Origin: Brachyspira suanatina
GTDB taxonomy: Bacteria > Spirochaetota > Brachyspiria > Brachyspirales > Brachyspiraceae
Reading direction: 5' to 3'
DNA: 64,000 nt
Assembly (NCBI RefSeq): GCF_001049755.1
Contig: NZ_CVLB01000001.1
Location: 2,174,010 to 2,238,009, forward strand
Both the position numbers and the translations under genes were made by a program. Of the stretch, positions 35,578 through 44,720 are shown piece after piece. The notes under the pieces were generated by a model that was given only the letters and a program-made list of their open reading frames with translations, searched no databases and had not been told where the DNA came from. Every line of letters begins with the position of its first letter. The first letter of the stretch is position 1.

Positions 35578-36966
35578 ATGCATGATAATAATAGAGAAAA
35601 ACTTTCAAGCAGATTAGGTTTTTTATTGGTTTCAGCCGGATGTGCCATAGGTTTAGGTAATGTATGGAGATTTCCTTATATCACAGGAAAATATGGCGGA
35701 GCACTTTTTGTGCTTCTATATTTAATATCCCTTGTTATATTGGGACTTCCTATACTTGTAATGGAATTTTCTGTTGGAAGAGCAGGTAAAAGAGATTTAG
35801 CAGGTTCGTACAGAGCATTACAAAAGTCAGGATATAAATGGCATATAGTAGGATATATACAGATATTCGGATGCGTGCTTCTTATGATGTTTTATACTAC
35901 TGTAGCGGGATGGTGTTTATCATACTGTTATTTTATGGCAGCAGGAAAACTTGAAGGACTCAATCCGCAGCAGGTAGGGGAATTCTTTGGTTCTGTTTTA
36001 GCTTCTCCTTCTACTTTGATATTTTGGATGACTGTAACTGTTATAATAGCAACCTTTGTATGTATGATGGGGCTTGAAAATGGAGTTGAAAAAGTTACTA
36101 AAGTAATGATGACTCTGCTTTTATTAGTTCTTTTGGTGCTTATAATAAGAGCGGTTACTCTTCCTAATGCTAAAGAAGGACTTAAATTCTATTTACTTCC
36201 TGATACAAATAAAATGTTCAGCGGAGGATTAAAAGGATTTTTCTCTGTTGCTTATGCTGCTATAGGTCAGTCATTCTTTACTTTGAGTCTTGGAATTGGA
36301 GCTATGACTATATTTGGAAGCTATATTGATAAAGACTATTCTCTTACAGGCGAATCTGTAATGGTTATGGGACTTGATACTTTAATAGCATTTCTTTCAG
36401 GACTCGTTATATTCCCTACAACATTTTCTTTTGGGATAAATCCTGGTGAAGGTGCCGGATTAGTATTTTTAACTTTACCTAATATATTTAATTCTATGGT
36501 ATTAGGAAGATTATGGGGAGCATTATTCTTCTTATTCTTATCAATGGCTGCACTTACTACTATAATTGCGGTATTTGAAAATTTAATTGCATTTACTATG
36601 TCTGAAACAAAAATGCCTCGTAAAAAAACTACTATAATAGTATCAATTACTATATTTATATTGAGTCTTCCTACAGCTTTAGGATTTAATTTACTTTCAT
36701 TTATAAAACCTCTTGGAGAAGGAAGCACTATAGCTGACGGACTTGATTTTCTTGTAAGCAACAATTTCCTTCCTATAGGCGGTATAATAATACTGATATT
36801 CTGTACAAGAGAATTCGGTTGGGGATGGGGTAATTTTATAAAAGAAGCTGATACAGGAAAAGGAATAAAATTCCCTCAATGGGCTAGATTCTATGTTTCA
36901 TATATTCTACCTTTCATAGTATTAGCTATATTTGTAATTGACTATATAAACAGATTCTTTATTTAA
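35578..36966 (+). CDS. Sodium-dependent transporter (NSS/SNF family)
   Basis: Sodium-coupled importer, probably of amino acids, related to LeuT. The 462 residues hold about 11-12 membrane helices. The unwound TM1 motif GCAIGLGNVWRFPYI and the GGALFVLLYLISLVILGLPI segment are typical; the central AAIGQSFFTLSLGIGAMTIFG corresponds to TM6. The family uses TM1 and TM6 for substrate and sodium binding. The substrate cannot be inferred. It ends with a clear terminator shared with telA. Confidence 0.93.
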   Translation: MHDNNREKLSSRLGFLLVSAGCAIGLGNVWRFPYITGKYGGALFVLLYLISLVILGLPILVMEFSVGRAGKRDLAGSYRALQKSGYKWHIVGYIQIFGCVLLMMFYTTVAGWCLSYCYFMAAGKLEGLNPQQVGEFFGSVLASPSTLIFWMTVTVIIATFVCMMGLENGVEKVTKVMMTLLLLVLLVLIIRAVTLPNAKEGLKFYLLPDTNKMFSGGLKGFFSVAYAAIGQSFFTLSLGIGAMTIFGSYIDKDYSLTGESVMVMGLDTLIAFLSGLVIFPTTFSFGINPGEGAGLVFLTLPNIFNSMVLGRLWGALFFLFLSMAALTTIIAVFENLIAFTMSETKMPRKKTTIIVSITIFILSLPTALGFNLLSFIKPLGEGSTIADGLDFLVSNNFLPIGGIIILIFCTREFGWGWGNFIKEADTGKGIKFPQWARFYVSYILPFIVLAIFVIDYINRFFI

Positions 36967-36990
36967 AATATTTATAATATTGATAATAAA

Positions 36991-37028
36991 AAAGCTCATC
37001 TATATAAAATATACAGATGAGCTTTTTA
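36991..37028. terminator. Bidirectional terminator between the symporter gene and telA
   Basis: AAAGCTCATCTATAT and ATACAGATGAGCTTT form a nearly perfect stem (36991-37025) with TTTTT on the right and AAAAA on the left. Confidence 0.85.
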
Positions 37029-37049
37029 TTTTATATATTAGAAAATAAT

Positions 37050-38393
37050 TTATTCTCTAGATACATTCAATATTTTTGCTTTGAGTTCATTTTCTATATT
37101 TCTAAGTTCTATCTCTGCAGCTCTTCTCTTTTCTCTGCCTTCAGTCTGTATTTTTATAACCTCATCTAAGGTAGATATTAACTGCTGATTTGTATGTTTT
37201 AAAGTTTCAATATCAACTATTCCTCTTTCTGATTCTTTAGCTGTTTCTATAGTAGAAGTTTTAAGCATATCAGCATTCTTTCTTAACAACTCATTTGTAG
37301 TATCAGTAACGGCTCTCTGTGCTTTTGCTGCCTCATTGGAATGATGAAGTCCTATAGCAAGAACCATCTGATTCTTCCAAAGAGGTATTGTATTTGTTAT
37401 AGTTGATTGAATTTTTTCTGTCATTATAACATTATTATTCTGAACCAAACGTATTTGAGGTATTGTCTGTATAGAAATTGTCTTTGTAAGCTCTAAATCA
37501 TGTATTCTTTTTTCAAATCTATTAGCCAAATCTTTAAAATCTCTAGCCATTTGTGCATCTTCAGCGGTATTACTTGCAATAGCCTTTGATTCTAAAGCAG
37601 GTATTTCATTAGCCATTAAATGATTAAGTTTCTGTTTTCCTGCCTCTATATAAATTTCAAGTTCTTTTAAATATTCCAGATTATAATTATACATTTGATC
37701 TAAAATACTTATGTCTTTTAGAAGATTTCTTTGATGTGCTTCTAGATTTTTTACAATACTATCAATATTAGCTTCTACACTAGTATATTTAGCTTTTAAT
37801 TTAGTAATATTATTAGCAGCTTTCTTGAAGAATCCGAATAAACCTTTTCCTTTAGTTTCATTTTCTATATCAAAACCTTTAAGTTCTGTTATAACATCAG
37901 TAATAGCCTCTCCTACTTCACCTAAATCTTTATTCATAACATTACTTAAAGTATTTTCAGAAAACTGTATCATTTTATTTTGAGCTGCTGATCCATAAGA
38001 CATTATAGATACGGAATCCTGTAAATTAATACTATTTGATAATTGATTTATTTTTGCCAAATCTTCAGGTGTAAATTGTCCATTTGAAACGCTGTTCATA
38101 TCATTTAATACTTGCTGTGCTGAATTCTGAGGCTGATAATTTTGTGTATTCACAAAGTTTTGCCCCTGCATATTAACAGGCATTGCATTTTGCTGCACAG
38201 GCTGAACATTTACGAAATTCTGTCCCTGCATATTGTTAGGCATTACATTTTGCTGTACCGGCTGAGTATTTACAAAATTCTGTCCCTGCATATTGTTAGG
38301 CATTGCATTTTGCTGCATAGGCTGAGCATTTACAATATTTTGGTCTTGAATATTATTAGGATGTTGATTATTTTCTAAGTTATTATTTTCCAT
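37050..38393 (-). CDS. Toxic anion resistance (TelA) family protein
   Basis: A 447-residue cytoplasmic helical protein of the TelA family, named for tellurite resistance and linked to envelope stress. The TelA core spans residues about 120-445, with the conserved QIRLVQNNNVIMTEKIQST, IPLWKNQMVLAIG and RREEK-like C-terminal coiled coil (EGREKRRAAEIELRNIENEL). The first 105 residues are an added Gln/Asn/Met-rich region of about 20-22-residue repeats (NNMQGQNFVNTQPVQQN). The upstream gene is an XpaC-like protein, the classical partner of TelA, 30 bases away, so the two form an operon. Confidence 0.88.
   Translation of the reverse strand: MENNNLENNQHPNNIQDQNIVNAQPMQQNAMPNNMQGQNFVNTQPVQQNVMPNNMQGQNFVNVQPVQQNAMPVNMQGQNFVNTQNYQPQNSAQQVLNDMNSVSNGQFTPEDLAKINQLSNSINLQDSVSIMSYGSAAQNKMIQFSENTLSNVMNKDLGEVGEAITDVITELKGFDIENETKGKGLFGFFKKAANNITKLKAKYTSVEANIDSIVKNLEAHQRNLLKDISILDQMYNYNLEYLKELEIYIEAGKQKLNHLMANEIPALESKAIASNTAEDAQMARDFKDLANRFEKRIHDLELTKTISIQTIPQIRLVQNNNVIMTEKIQSTITNTIPLWKNQMVLAIGLHHSNEAAKAQRAVTDTTNELLRKNADMLKTSTIETAKESERGIVDIETLKHTNQQLISTLDEVIKIQTEGREKRRAAEIELRNIENELKAKILNVSRE
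38150..38360. repeat. Tandem repeats coding the Gln/Asn-rich N-terminus of TelA
   Basis: Three to four near-identical units of about 60-66 bases, each with TGCATATTGTTAGGCAT and TTTTGCTG.ACAGGCTGA-like sequence, encode QNFVN.QPVQQN.MP.NMQG repeats. The unit number is likely to vary between strains. Confidence 0.75.
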
Positions 38394-38423
38394 AGAACCT
38401 CTCCAATTATTTATTTTTTTTAA

Positions 38424-38960
38424 TTAATAACCATCTTTATCAAGCATGTTTTTTAATACATCTATATCGCTGTTTATATCCATTAATTTATTCTGATTCA
38501 TTTCTACAAGCATTTTTTTCAATGCTTCATTTAATTTTATTATAACATCTTCTATTTCTTGTGCTGTTTTTTGCATATTTTCATTTTTTACAGGAAAATT
38601 ACAAAAATCTATATAAGAATTAAGCATTTTTATAGCTGTAGGAAGATGATATTCATTTATTTTTTCTAGTTTTTTCTCTCCCTCTTTATTAGCTTTAGAA
38701 TATGAAACCATTTCTTTTAATATACCTATCATTTCTTTTAATGCAGGAGTAAGTTCAGGATCATCTATTTTTTGAGAGAAATCTGTAATTTTATATATAT
38801 TTCTTTCTGTTTCTAAAATTGTTAAACTATCTTTATTTGAATAACTATCATTTCTATAATTATTTTGATTATAATTATTTACATCATCTTCTCTTGGGAA
38901 ATTTCTCTGTATATTTTGTCTTAATTTCTGAAAAATAAAATCATCTTCATCTCTTGGCAT
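38424..38960 (-). CDS. XpaC-like protein, partner of TelA
   Basis: A 178-residue protein resembling the 5-bromo-4-chloroindolyl phosphate hydrolysis (XpaC) family. The matching part is the C-terminal helical domain with EYHLPTAIKMLNSYIDF, the 'YYLP....L..Y' signature of the family, followed by a coiled coil (IEDVIIKLNEALKKMLVEM). The N-terminus (residues 1-50) is Asn/Tyr/Asp-rich and probably disordered. Unlike typical XpaC proteins it lacks membrane helices. Its neighbour is telA, which supports the call; TelA and XpaC are commonly paired. Confidence 0.72.
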   Translation of the reverse strand: MPRDEDDFIFQKLRQNIQRNFPREDDVNNYNQNNYRNDSYSNKDSLTILETERNIYKITDFSQKIDDPELTPALKEMIGILKEMVSYSKANKEGEKKLEKINEYHLPTAIKMLNSYIDFCNFPVKNENMQKTAQEIEDVIIKLNEALKKMLVEMNQNKLMDINSDIDVLKNMLDKDGY

Positions 38961-39087
38961 ATATATCCTCTACAATGAACTAAATTAATAAAACTATAAA
39001 CTAAATATAAAGTAAAAATATATTTACCATTACTTGGTATATATTATAATCAATAAACATAATATTTGCAAGATTATATTAATTATT

Positions 39088-40143
39088 TTAAACTATAACA
39101 TAATGAAGATATTCAAATGTTTTTGAAGCTGAATTATATCTTTTGCTGTCGGCTTTAAATCTGCTGTATTCTTTAACAAATAATCCGTATTTTCCTTTTT
39201 TTGACATTATTTTCTTTATATCTTCCAATGACAATAAACCTTCATTATTGTAGCTTAAAAATATATATTTAGCATTAGCTTTATTTATCAGCTCCTCAAA
39301 TGCATTATAAACATAATTTTTATTGCAGTATAATGATTTTATTCTGTCATTTCTAAGTCCTGTTTTTCCTTTTATTAGTGGATTATCATATTTAGCTATA
39401 GTTTCAAGTATATGATAATTATCTGCATATTGTCTTCTATTATATGGCGGATCTAAATACAAAATATCAGTTTCAATATTTTCTATTAATTTATTGGCAT
39501 CTTCATTATATACTTTATGTTCTATATTGCTTATAACAAATTCGCAAGGACAATAATTGAAAGTTTTTGAAGCTGTTTTTTTTATATCTTTCAAAAATGC
39601 CCCATAAACCGAAGCTGTATTTGCACATTTATCAATATTTTCAAGCAAGCTTGCAAGAAGAAAATAATATTCATTTTCATTAATCTTCCTATTATTAAGC
39701 CATTCTTCTATTTTCATTCTTATAGCATCGCATTTCATGGCATTTTCATCTGAAAAGTATATTCTCTTATGTTCTTTATCTTTAGTGCCTCCTAAAGAAT
39801 AATTATTATAAATAAAACCTCTTTTATAGTCTATATTATTTAAATAATCGCATACAATTATATATTTTTCTTTAATATCAGCTTCTTTTAATTCTTTTAT
39901 TTCTTCACATAAGCCATCAAAATTTAAATATTTATTATTTTCTATATAATGCTTATTTAAAACATAACTGTAATACTGAATATCATTAGCTATAATAGAA
40001 AAATTTTTAGATTTAAAATACCTTCCAACAATACCTGTACCTGCAAATAAATCGCATAATATACAGCAATCGCTATCTATTATAGACATTATAGATTCAT
40101 ATAAAAAATCTAATAAAGACAGTTTACTTCCTATATAATTCAT
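39088..40143 (-). CDS. D12-class N6-adenine DNA methyltransferase, apparently orphan
   Basis: Transfers a methyl group from SAM to adenine in DNA. The 351 residues show the D12 (Dam-like) order: MNYIGSK.SLL at the N-terminus (the usual 'Y.GSK..l' anchor), the SAM motif DLFAGTGIVGRYF (near 33-45), the catalytic DPPYNRRQYADNYH (near 230) and YNSASKTFEYL at the end. No restriction enzyme or specificity subunit lies within several genes on either side, so it looks solitary; it may belong to a type II system split elsewhere or act in gene regulation. The target sequence is unknown. Confidence 0.85.
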   Translation of the reverse strand: MNYIGSKLSLLDFLYESIMSIIDSDCCILCDLFAGTGIVGRYFKSKNFSIIANDIQYYSYVLNKHYIENNKYLNFDGLCEEIKELKEADIKEKYIIVCDYLNNIDYKRGFIYNNYSLGGTKDKEHKRIYFSDENAMKCDAIRMKIEEWLNNRKINENEYYFLLASLLENIDKCANTASVYGAFLKDIKKTASKTFNYCPCEFVISNIEHKVYNEDANKLIENIETDILYLDPPYNRRQYADNYHILETIAKYDNPLIKGKTGLRNDRIKSLYCNKNYVYNAFEELINKANAKYIFLSYNNEGLLSLEDIKKIMSKKGKYGLFVKEYSRFKADSKRYNSASKTFEYLHYVIV

Positions 40144-40373
40144 TAATATAATAATATCATACTTTTAAAAACTTTAAAATAAAAAATTATAAACATAGAA
40201 AAGCTTGAGCTGGCATGATTTTTAAAAAATAAACTAAAAAATATAAATGGCGGGATATGACTGCCCTACTCTAATTTTTGATAATTAATATATAAATTTT
40301 AGTACTCTAACAATTTTATTTTTTTATATTTACTATATAATAATAATAAATAACTTTAAGGAGAGAATATTAT

Positions 40374-40883
40374 ATGAGTGAAGATATTCTATTTACAAGA
40401 AGAAGCATAAGAAAATATATTAAAGGCAAACAAGTTGAAGATGAAAAGATAGAATATATGCTTAGAGCTGCTATGTATGCTCCGTCTGCAAATAATAGAA
40501 GAAATTGGGAGTTTATAGTAGTAAAAAACAGAGAAACATTAGATAAAATCATGAACTCTCACCCTTATGCTAAAATGCTAGATACTGCTACATTAGCTAT
40601 AGTTGTATGCGGAGATTTATCCGATGAATCAGGTCAGCTTTACTGGCAGCAAAACTGTTCTGCAGCTTTAGAAAATTTAATGCTTGCAGCAAAAGCTAAA
40701 GATTTGGGAAGCGTTTGGATTGGTGTTGCTCCTCGTGAAGAGAGAATGAATGAAATAATAAAAATATTTAATTTACCTGATCATATTAAGCCTTTAGGAA
40801 TAGTTGTTATTGGTTATCCTGACGGAGAGCCTGCAATGCCTGACAGATTTGAGCCTAATAAAATACATTATGAAAAGTATTGA
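40374..40883 (+). CDS. Nitroreductase family protein
   Basis: FMN-dependent oxidoreductase of the nitroreductase family, 169 residues, a compact single-domain form. The N-terminal FTRRSIRKY binds the FMN phosphate, APSANNRRNWEF is the conserved dimer/flavin loop, and KDLGSVWIG with PLGIVVIGYPDG forms the C-terminal flavin contacts. AAGGAGAG precedes the ATG. The physiological substrate is unknown; it reduces quinones or nitro compounds in the family. It is followed by a MITE-like element. Confidence 0.93.
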   Translation: MSEDILFTRRSIRKYIKGKQVEDEKIEYMLRAAMYAPSANNRRNWEFIVVKNRETLDKIMNSHPYAKMLDTATLAIVVCGDLSDESGQLYWQQNCSAALENLMLAAKAKDLGSVWIGVAPREERMNEIIKIFNLPDHIKPLGIVVIGYPDGEPAMPDRFEPNKIHYEKY

Positions 40884-40900
40884 TAATTAAATGAAATATT

Positions 40901-41131
40901 AGACATATTTCAAAACTACTTGACGAGATTATCTGAAAAATTTTCAACTTAATTTTAAGAATAGAATTATATTTTATATGTTGTATAATCTCTAATTTTG
41001 CGTATAAATTGCAGTCTTTTTGCTTCTTTGTGCCAACAAAAGAAGTGGGGTTTGGGGCAAAGCCCCAATTATAAAAATGAATAAAGTAAAACTATTACAA
41101 ATATTTATTAAATTAGTTTTGAAACAAGTCT
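40901..41131. mobile_element. MITE-like element with terminal inverted repeats
   Basis: AGACATATTTCAAAACTAC (40901-40919) is an inverted copy of TTAGTTTTGAAACAAGTCT (41113-41131) with 16 of 19 bases matching; ATT flanks both ends. Inside are nested stems: GAGATTAT (40925-40932)/ATAATCTC (40985-40992), CTTCTTT/AAAGAAG around 41025, and TTGGGGC (41052-41058)/GCCCCAA (41062-41068). There is no coding capacity. The inner part is related to the repeat at 47828-47923, so it is a dispersed family. It fills the 314-base gap between the nitroreductase and the next gene. Confidence 0.65.
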
Positions 41132-41197
41132 ATTAATATAAGATTATAAATATATGATAAAAAAATAAAAACAAAATTTATTATTAGGAGATTATTT

Positions 41198-41752
41198 ATG
41201 AAAAAACTTTTTATTATATTATTTATGATTTTTGCCGTATCATTCATAAATGAAAACTATGCTCAAAATGGTACTAAAAAAGTTAATATAAGTTTCGATT
41301 ATACAAAAAGACCGGGTTATTCCAGCAATCAAATAGCTGTTTGGACTGAAGATAATAACGGTAATTATATAGCTACAATATATATTACAGATTTTACAGG
41401 AAGAAGAGAAGGCTGGACATATAGAAAACAATCTTTAAATAATTGGCAGAAAAAAGCTAATGCTCAAAGTATAGATAAAAAAATAATTGATGCCGTCTCA
41501 AAGTCTACACCAAAACAGGGCAAAGTTAATATAGTTTGGGACTGCAAAGATAATCAAGGAAACATAGTAAAAGACGGTACTTACAGAATAGTTGTTGAAG
41601 CTACTATATATCAGGATAATAATGTGCTTTATACTTCTATTATCAATATAGGAAATCAGGCTAACTCTCAAAAAGCATCGGCTAAATACTCAAAACCTGA
41701 AGCTCAAAAAATAGATATAATAAAAAATGTAAATGTAAGTTTCATGCCTTAA
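41198..41752 (+). CDS. Exported DUF2271-like protein
   Basis: A 184-residue periplasmic protein with a signal peptide (LFIILFMIFAVSFINENYA). The mature part matches the DUF2271 layout: NQIAVWTEDNNGNYIATIYI near the start and the closing immunoglobulin-like VNIVWDCKDNQGNIVKDGTY with IVVEATI. Family members are often encoded near flavin-transfer or PepSY-domain proteins; none is adjacent here. The C-terminal tail (about 155-184) is low-complexity Ser/Ala/Lys. AGGAG precedes the ATG. The function is unknown. Confidence 0.75.
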   Translation: MKKLFIILFMIFAVSFINENYAQNGTKKVNISFDYTKRPGYSSNQIAVWTEDNNGNYIATIYITDFTGRREGWTYRKQSLNNWQKKANAQSIDKKIIDAVSKSTPKQGKVNIVWDCKDNQGNIVKDGTYRIVVEATIYQDNNVLYTSIINIGNQANSQKASAKYSKPEAQKIDIIKNVNVSFMP

Positions 41753-41832
41753 ATGACACTTAGTCCATTATATTGACATATACACTTCTATAGTATAATA
41801 TAAAACCTTTCTAATATTTATAAGGGGAAAAT

Positions 41833-43707
41833 ATGTTCAAAAATAAAAATATTTTTAGAATAATTGTATCTTTTATTTTCTTAATAATAACATCTTTATT
41901 TCTATATTCTCAGGAATATGACACCAATTACTATAAAAATCTTTTTGATAAAATGTTTACAAATGAAGATGAATTAAAAGAAATGGCAAAGGACCCTAAA
42001 GAATATATGGAAAACCTGTTTAAAGAAGCAGCAGAAAAAGTATTAAAAGAAAAAATAGAACTTTATAAAAAATATAATGTTATAGAAATAGACAGTTTAG
42101 AATATGAATATCAAAATACTGCAGAAGGTTATGGTGATTTAGAAGATGTTAAGAAGTTTGTACAAAAATATGATATAAACGGAGTATATGATGGCTATAC
42201 TTTGCTTTATACTTATTCAGGATATAGAGGCAGCACTGATATAGTAGAGTTCTTACTTGAAAATAATGCTGATGTTTATCAAAAATCTATTAATGGTAAA
42301 ACAGCCCTTTACAGTTCCGTAGACGATTATGCTTATGATGTTGTTGAAATTATCTTGAAACATTATAAAAACGATGATGATATAAATGATGAGTTTTTGT
42401 TAGCTGTTAATAAAGAAAATGAGTTTATATTAAAAAGTCTATTAAAAAAGAAATTTTTGTTCTTTGGAAATAAATTCAAAATGGATTTAGACAAAGGGCT
42501 TGAAATAGCACTCGATAAAGGCAATGAAGATATAGCTGCTATATTGGTTTTAAATGGAGCTAAAACTGATAATTTTTTATATTATTTTAAATTGGTATTT
42601 GGTAAATATTTAATTCTTATAGCTATTCTTATAGCTGTTATTATTATTTTTATTAAAGCATATAAAAGAAGATATATTCCTGATATTTATCAAAAGACAA
42701 TAACGTTTATAACTTTTAAAGATAAAGTAAATAATATGTATATTTACTGTTATGGTTATTATGGCAGACTATTATCTGTAATTAGTGGTTGTTTTGGAAA
42801 TATATTTATAAATAATGATAAGATAAAAGGGTATTATAATATACTCAGTAATTTTATGGATAATTATATTTCTATTTATGATTTTAATGATAATAAAAAA
42901 AATGATAAAGAATATTTTAGCTGGTATGATATTATTATAGAAAGAAATGAAAAAGCTATCATAAAATTTGATTGTTCTCTTTATGATTTTATAAATAGTG
43001 ATAAAAATGAAATTAACTATATTGTGGAAATATCTGATTCTAAAATTATAAATGGAGTTTTTGAAGTAAATAGAAATCCTGATATTAAGGTAGAATATTT
43101 TAAATTAATATTTAAAAAGATAGCAAAATCTAATCATTTGATAAATATTCTTCGCTATTTATTTGATCTATATCATTTCAATATAAAAAACAATGATAAA
43201 ATTAATTCATATATAAACGGAGATAATAAATCGTATTCTGAAAAAACAAATGAATTGAAGATAAATGTTGAACAGATTTTAAAGAAACATGATAAGGTTT
43301 TATTTAATGATATAAAAATTAAATATTATGACAAGCTTAAAGATTTTTATAATGCTGATAATATAATTTATTTTGATGATAAAACAATATGCGTATACAA
43401 GAGATTTGCTAAGATAGAAGCTAATAATAATCTTATAATAAATAATATATCGCTTATAATTGATTTAGATAATGGAAAATTAATAAGTCCTTATTTGAAA
43501 GATTTCGTTAATAATGCTGATGAGATATTAAAAAGATATAATGTTCCTAAAAACTTTTATAATGATACAGACAATTTAATTTTTCTTATAACAGAAGCCG
43601 GTATTATATTGATGAAAGATAAAGGACATAAAAAAATATTTATTCCTTTAGATGATATAAAAGATAATATTAACAAAGATCATTATTTGTCTTATTTATT
43701 TGATTAA
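41833..43707 (+). CDS. Ankyrin-repeat membrane protein, first member of the paralogue array
   Basis: A 624-residue protein. An N-terminal hydrophobic signal/anchor (IIVSFIFLIITSLFLYS) leads to an ankyrin-like block (about 95-240: TLLYTYSGYRGSTDIVEFLL, LENNADVYQKSINGKTALY). A membrane helix (about 255-275, YLILIAILIAVIIIFI) is followed by basic residues and then a domain of about 340 residues shared with the next four paralogues: FKDKVNNMYIYCYGYYG at its start, IIYFDDKTICVYKR in the middle and HYLSYLFD at the end. The topology suggests ankyrin repeats outside and the shared domain inside (inference). I know no function for the shared domain. Confidence 0.75.
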   Translation: MFKNKNIFRIIVSFIFLIITSLFLYSQEYDTNYYKNLFDKMFTNEDELKEMAKDPKEYMENLFKEAAEKVLKEKIELYKKYNVIEIDSLEYEYQNTAEGYGDLEDVKKFVQKYDINGVYDGYTLLYTYSGYRGSTDIVEFLLENNADVYQKSINGKTALYSSVDDYAYDVVEIILKHYKNDDDINDEFLLAVNKENEFILKSLLKKKFLFFGNKFKMDLDKGLEIALDKGNEDIAAILVLNGAKTDNFLYYFKLVFGKYLILIAILIAVIIIFIKAYKRRYIPDIYQKTITFITFKDKVNNMYIYCYGYYGRLLSVISGCFGNIFINNDKIKGYYNILSNFMDNYISIYDFNDNKKNDKEYFSWYDIIIERNEKAIIKFDCSLYDFINSDKNEINYIVEISDSKIINGVFEVNRNPDIKVEYFKLIFKKIAKSNHLINILRYLFDLYHFNIKNNDKINSYINGDNKSYSEKTNELKINVEQILKKHDKVLFNDIKIKYYDKLKDFYNADNIIYFDDKTICVYKRFAKIEANNNLIINNISLIIDLDNGKLISPYLKDFVNNADEILKRYNVPKNFYNDTDNLIFLITEAGIILMKDKGHKKIFIPLDDIKDNINKDHYLSYLFD

Positions 43708-43740
43708 TTTTTAGTATATACCTAAACAATTACATTTTGT

Positions 43741-43797
43741 CAACTACGAGCTGCTACCGTAGGTATGCTTCGCAGCACCTTTCCTCATGGTATAACC
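43741..43797. repeat. Palindromic intergenic element
   Basis: GCTGC (43751-43755 region) and GCAGC (43772-43776 region) flank CCGTAGGTATG; the following ACCTTTC...GGTATAA is shared with the element at 47874-47908. It lies in a 325-base gap (43708-44032) that otherwise shows only AT-rich sequence and the ribosome site of the next gene. Confidence 0.5.
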
Positions 43798-44032
43798 TAT
43801 TATTAATGAATATACTCTATATGTGCATCTGATTACTTATTAATAATAAAAATTAATAATTTCTTATATATTAATTATTACAAATTGGTATTAATTATTT
43901 AGTATGATTCAATACTATATTTTTTAATGAAGATAAATAAAAAAATATAAAATATTTTAATATAAAAATGAATTTTCATTGACATAATTAAAAATCTTTT
44001 TTATAATACTATACCATAGGAGGTTATATGAT

Positions 44033-44479
44033 ATGAAAGGTAGAATTTTAAAATTTTCATTCTTTTTATTAATTTCAAGTTTTTTATTTATTAATACTGC
44101 ATGTTCTAAAAAAACAGAAAAAAACACAAATATCCCTGAAGACCTATACGGTCAATATTTTATGTCAGCTGATGAAACATATATGAAATCGTTTCTTATA
44201 ATTGTAGGTTATGATGGTATAGAAATTAACTATCCTAATGATGAATCTACAATAGAAGTTGTGAAAAAGTGCGTGGATATTGTAATGGAAAGCGATAGAG
44301 CTATAAAAGGTGATATAGGAAATAGTAAATTATCAAAAGTAGCAGATAATCATTATAAAACTATATCTAAAAATGATGCTCACTTAGAATTTAAATTTAC
44401 TAGTGAAGGACTTGAAATGTCTGTTTATGATGGAACACAGCAAGTTAACTCAATTAGTCTTAGTAAATTAGGAAAATAA
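44033..44479 (+). CDS. Small lipoprotein of unknown function
   Basis: A 148-residue precursor with a signal peptide and a lipoprotein cysteine (FLLISSFLFINTAC, then SKKTEKN), so it is probably membrane-anchored through lipid. The -3 residue is Asn, unusual for E. coli but tolerated in spirochaetes. The mature part is small and of no family I recognise (LYGQYFMSADETYMK, later HLEFKFTSEGLEMSV, which looks like a beta-sandwich). AGGAGG precedes the start; an ATG five bases earlier is out of frame and stops at once. It sits between members of the paralogue array. Confidence 0.7.
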   Translation: MKGRILKFSFFLLISSFLFINTACSKKTEKNTNIPEDLYGQYFMSADETYMKSFLIIVGYDGIEINYPNDESTIEVVKKCVDIVMESDRAIKGDIGNSKLSKVADNHYKTISKNDAHLEFKFTSEGLEMSVYDGTQQVNSISLSKLGK

Positions 44480-44641
44480 TATTTTAAGTGAATAAAATTA
44501 TAATTAGATACAATAAGTTAGTTGTATAAAAAATCGTATTTTAAAATTTTATTTACTTTATTAATTTTTTAATAATGGATTTATATGCATATCGCAAAAA
44601 AATAATAAAATGCGAGTATAAAAATAAAAAATAATTTTTAA

Positions 44642-44701
44642 AGCAATAAACGAACAGCTCTCAACTTTAGTTGTCATACCATATAGAGCGAGTTTATTGC
44701 T
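44642..44701 (+). repeat. Palindromic stem-loop, copy 2, in the leader of the next gene
   Basis: AGCAATAAAC (44642-44651) pairs perfectly with GTTTATTGCT (44692-44701); inside, CAACT (44662-44666) pairs with AGTTG (44669-44673). Relative to the copy at 2575-2634, a G-C pair in the outer stem has become A-T on both sides. The 3' arm ends ten bases before the ribosome site of the gene at 44721. Confidence 0.75.
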
Positions 44702-44720
44702 AGCAAAAATAGGAGGATTT

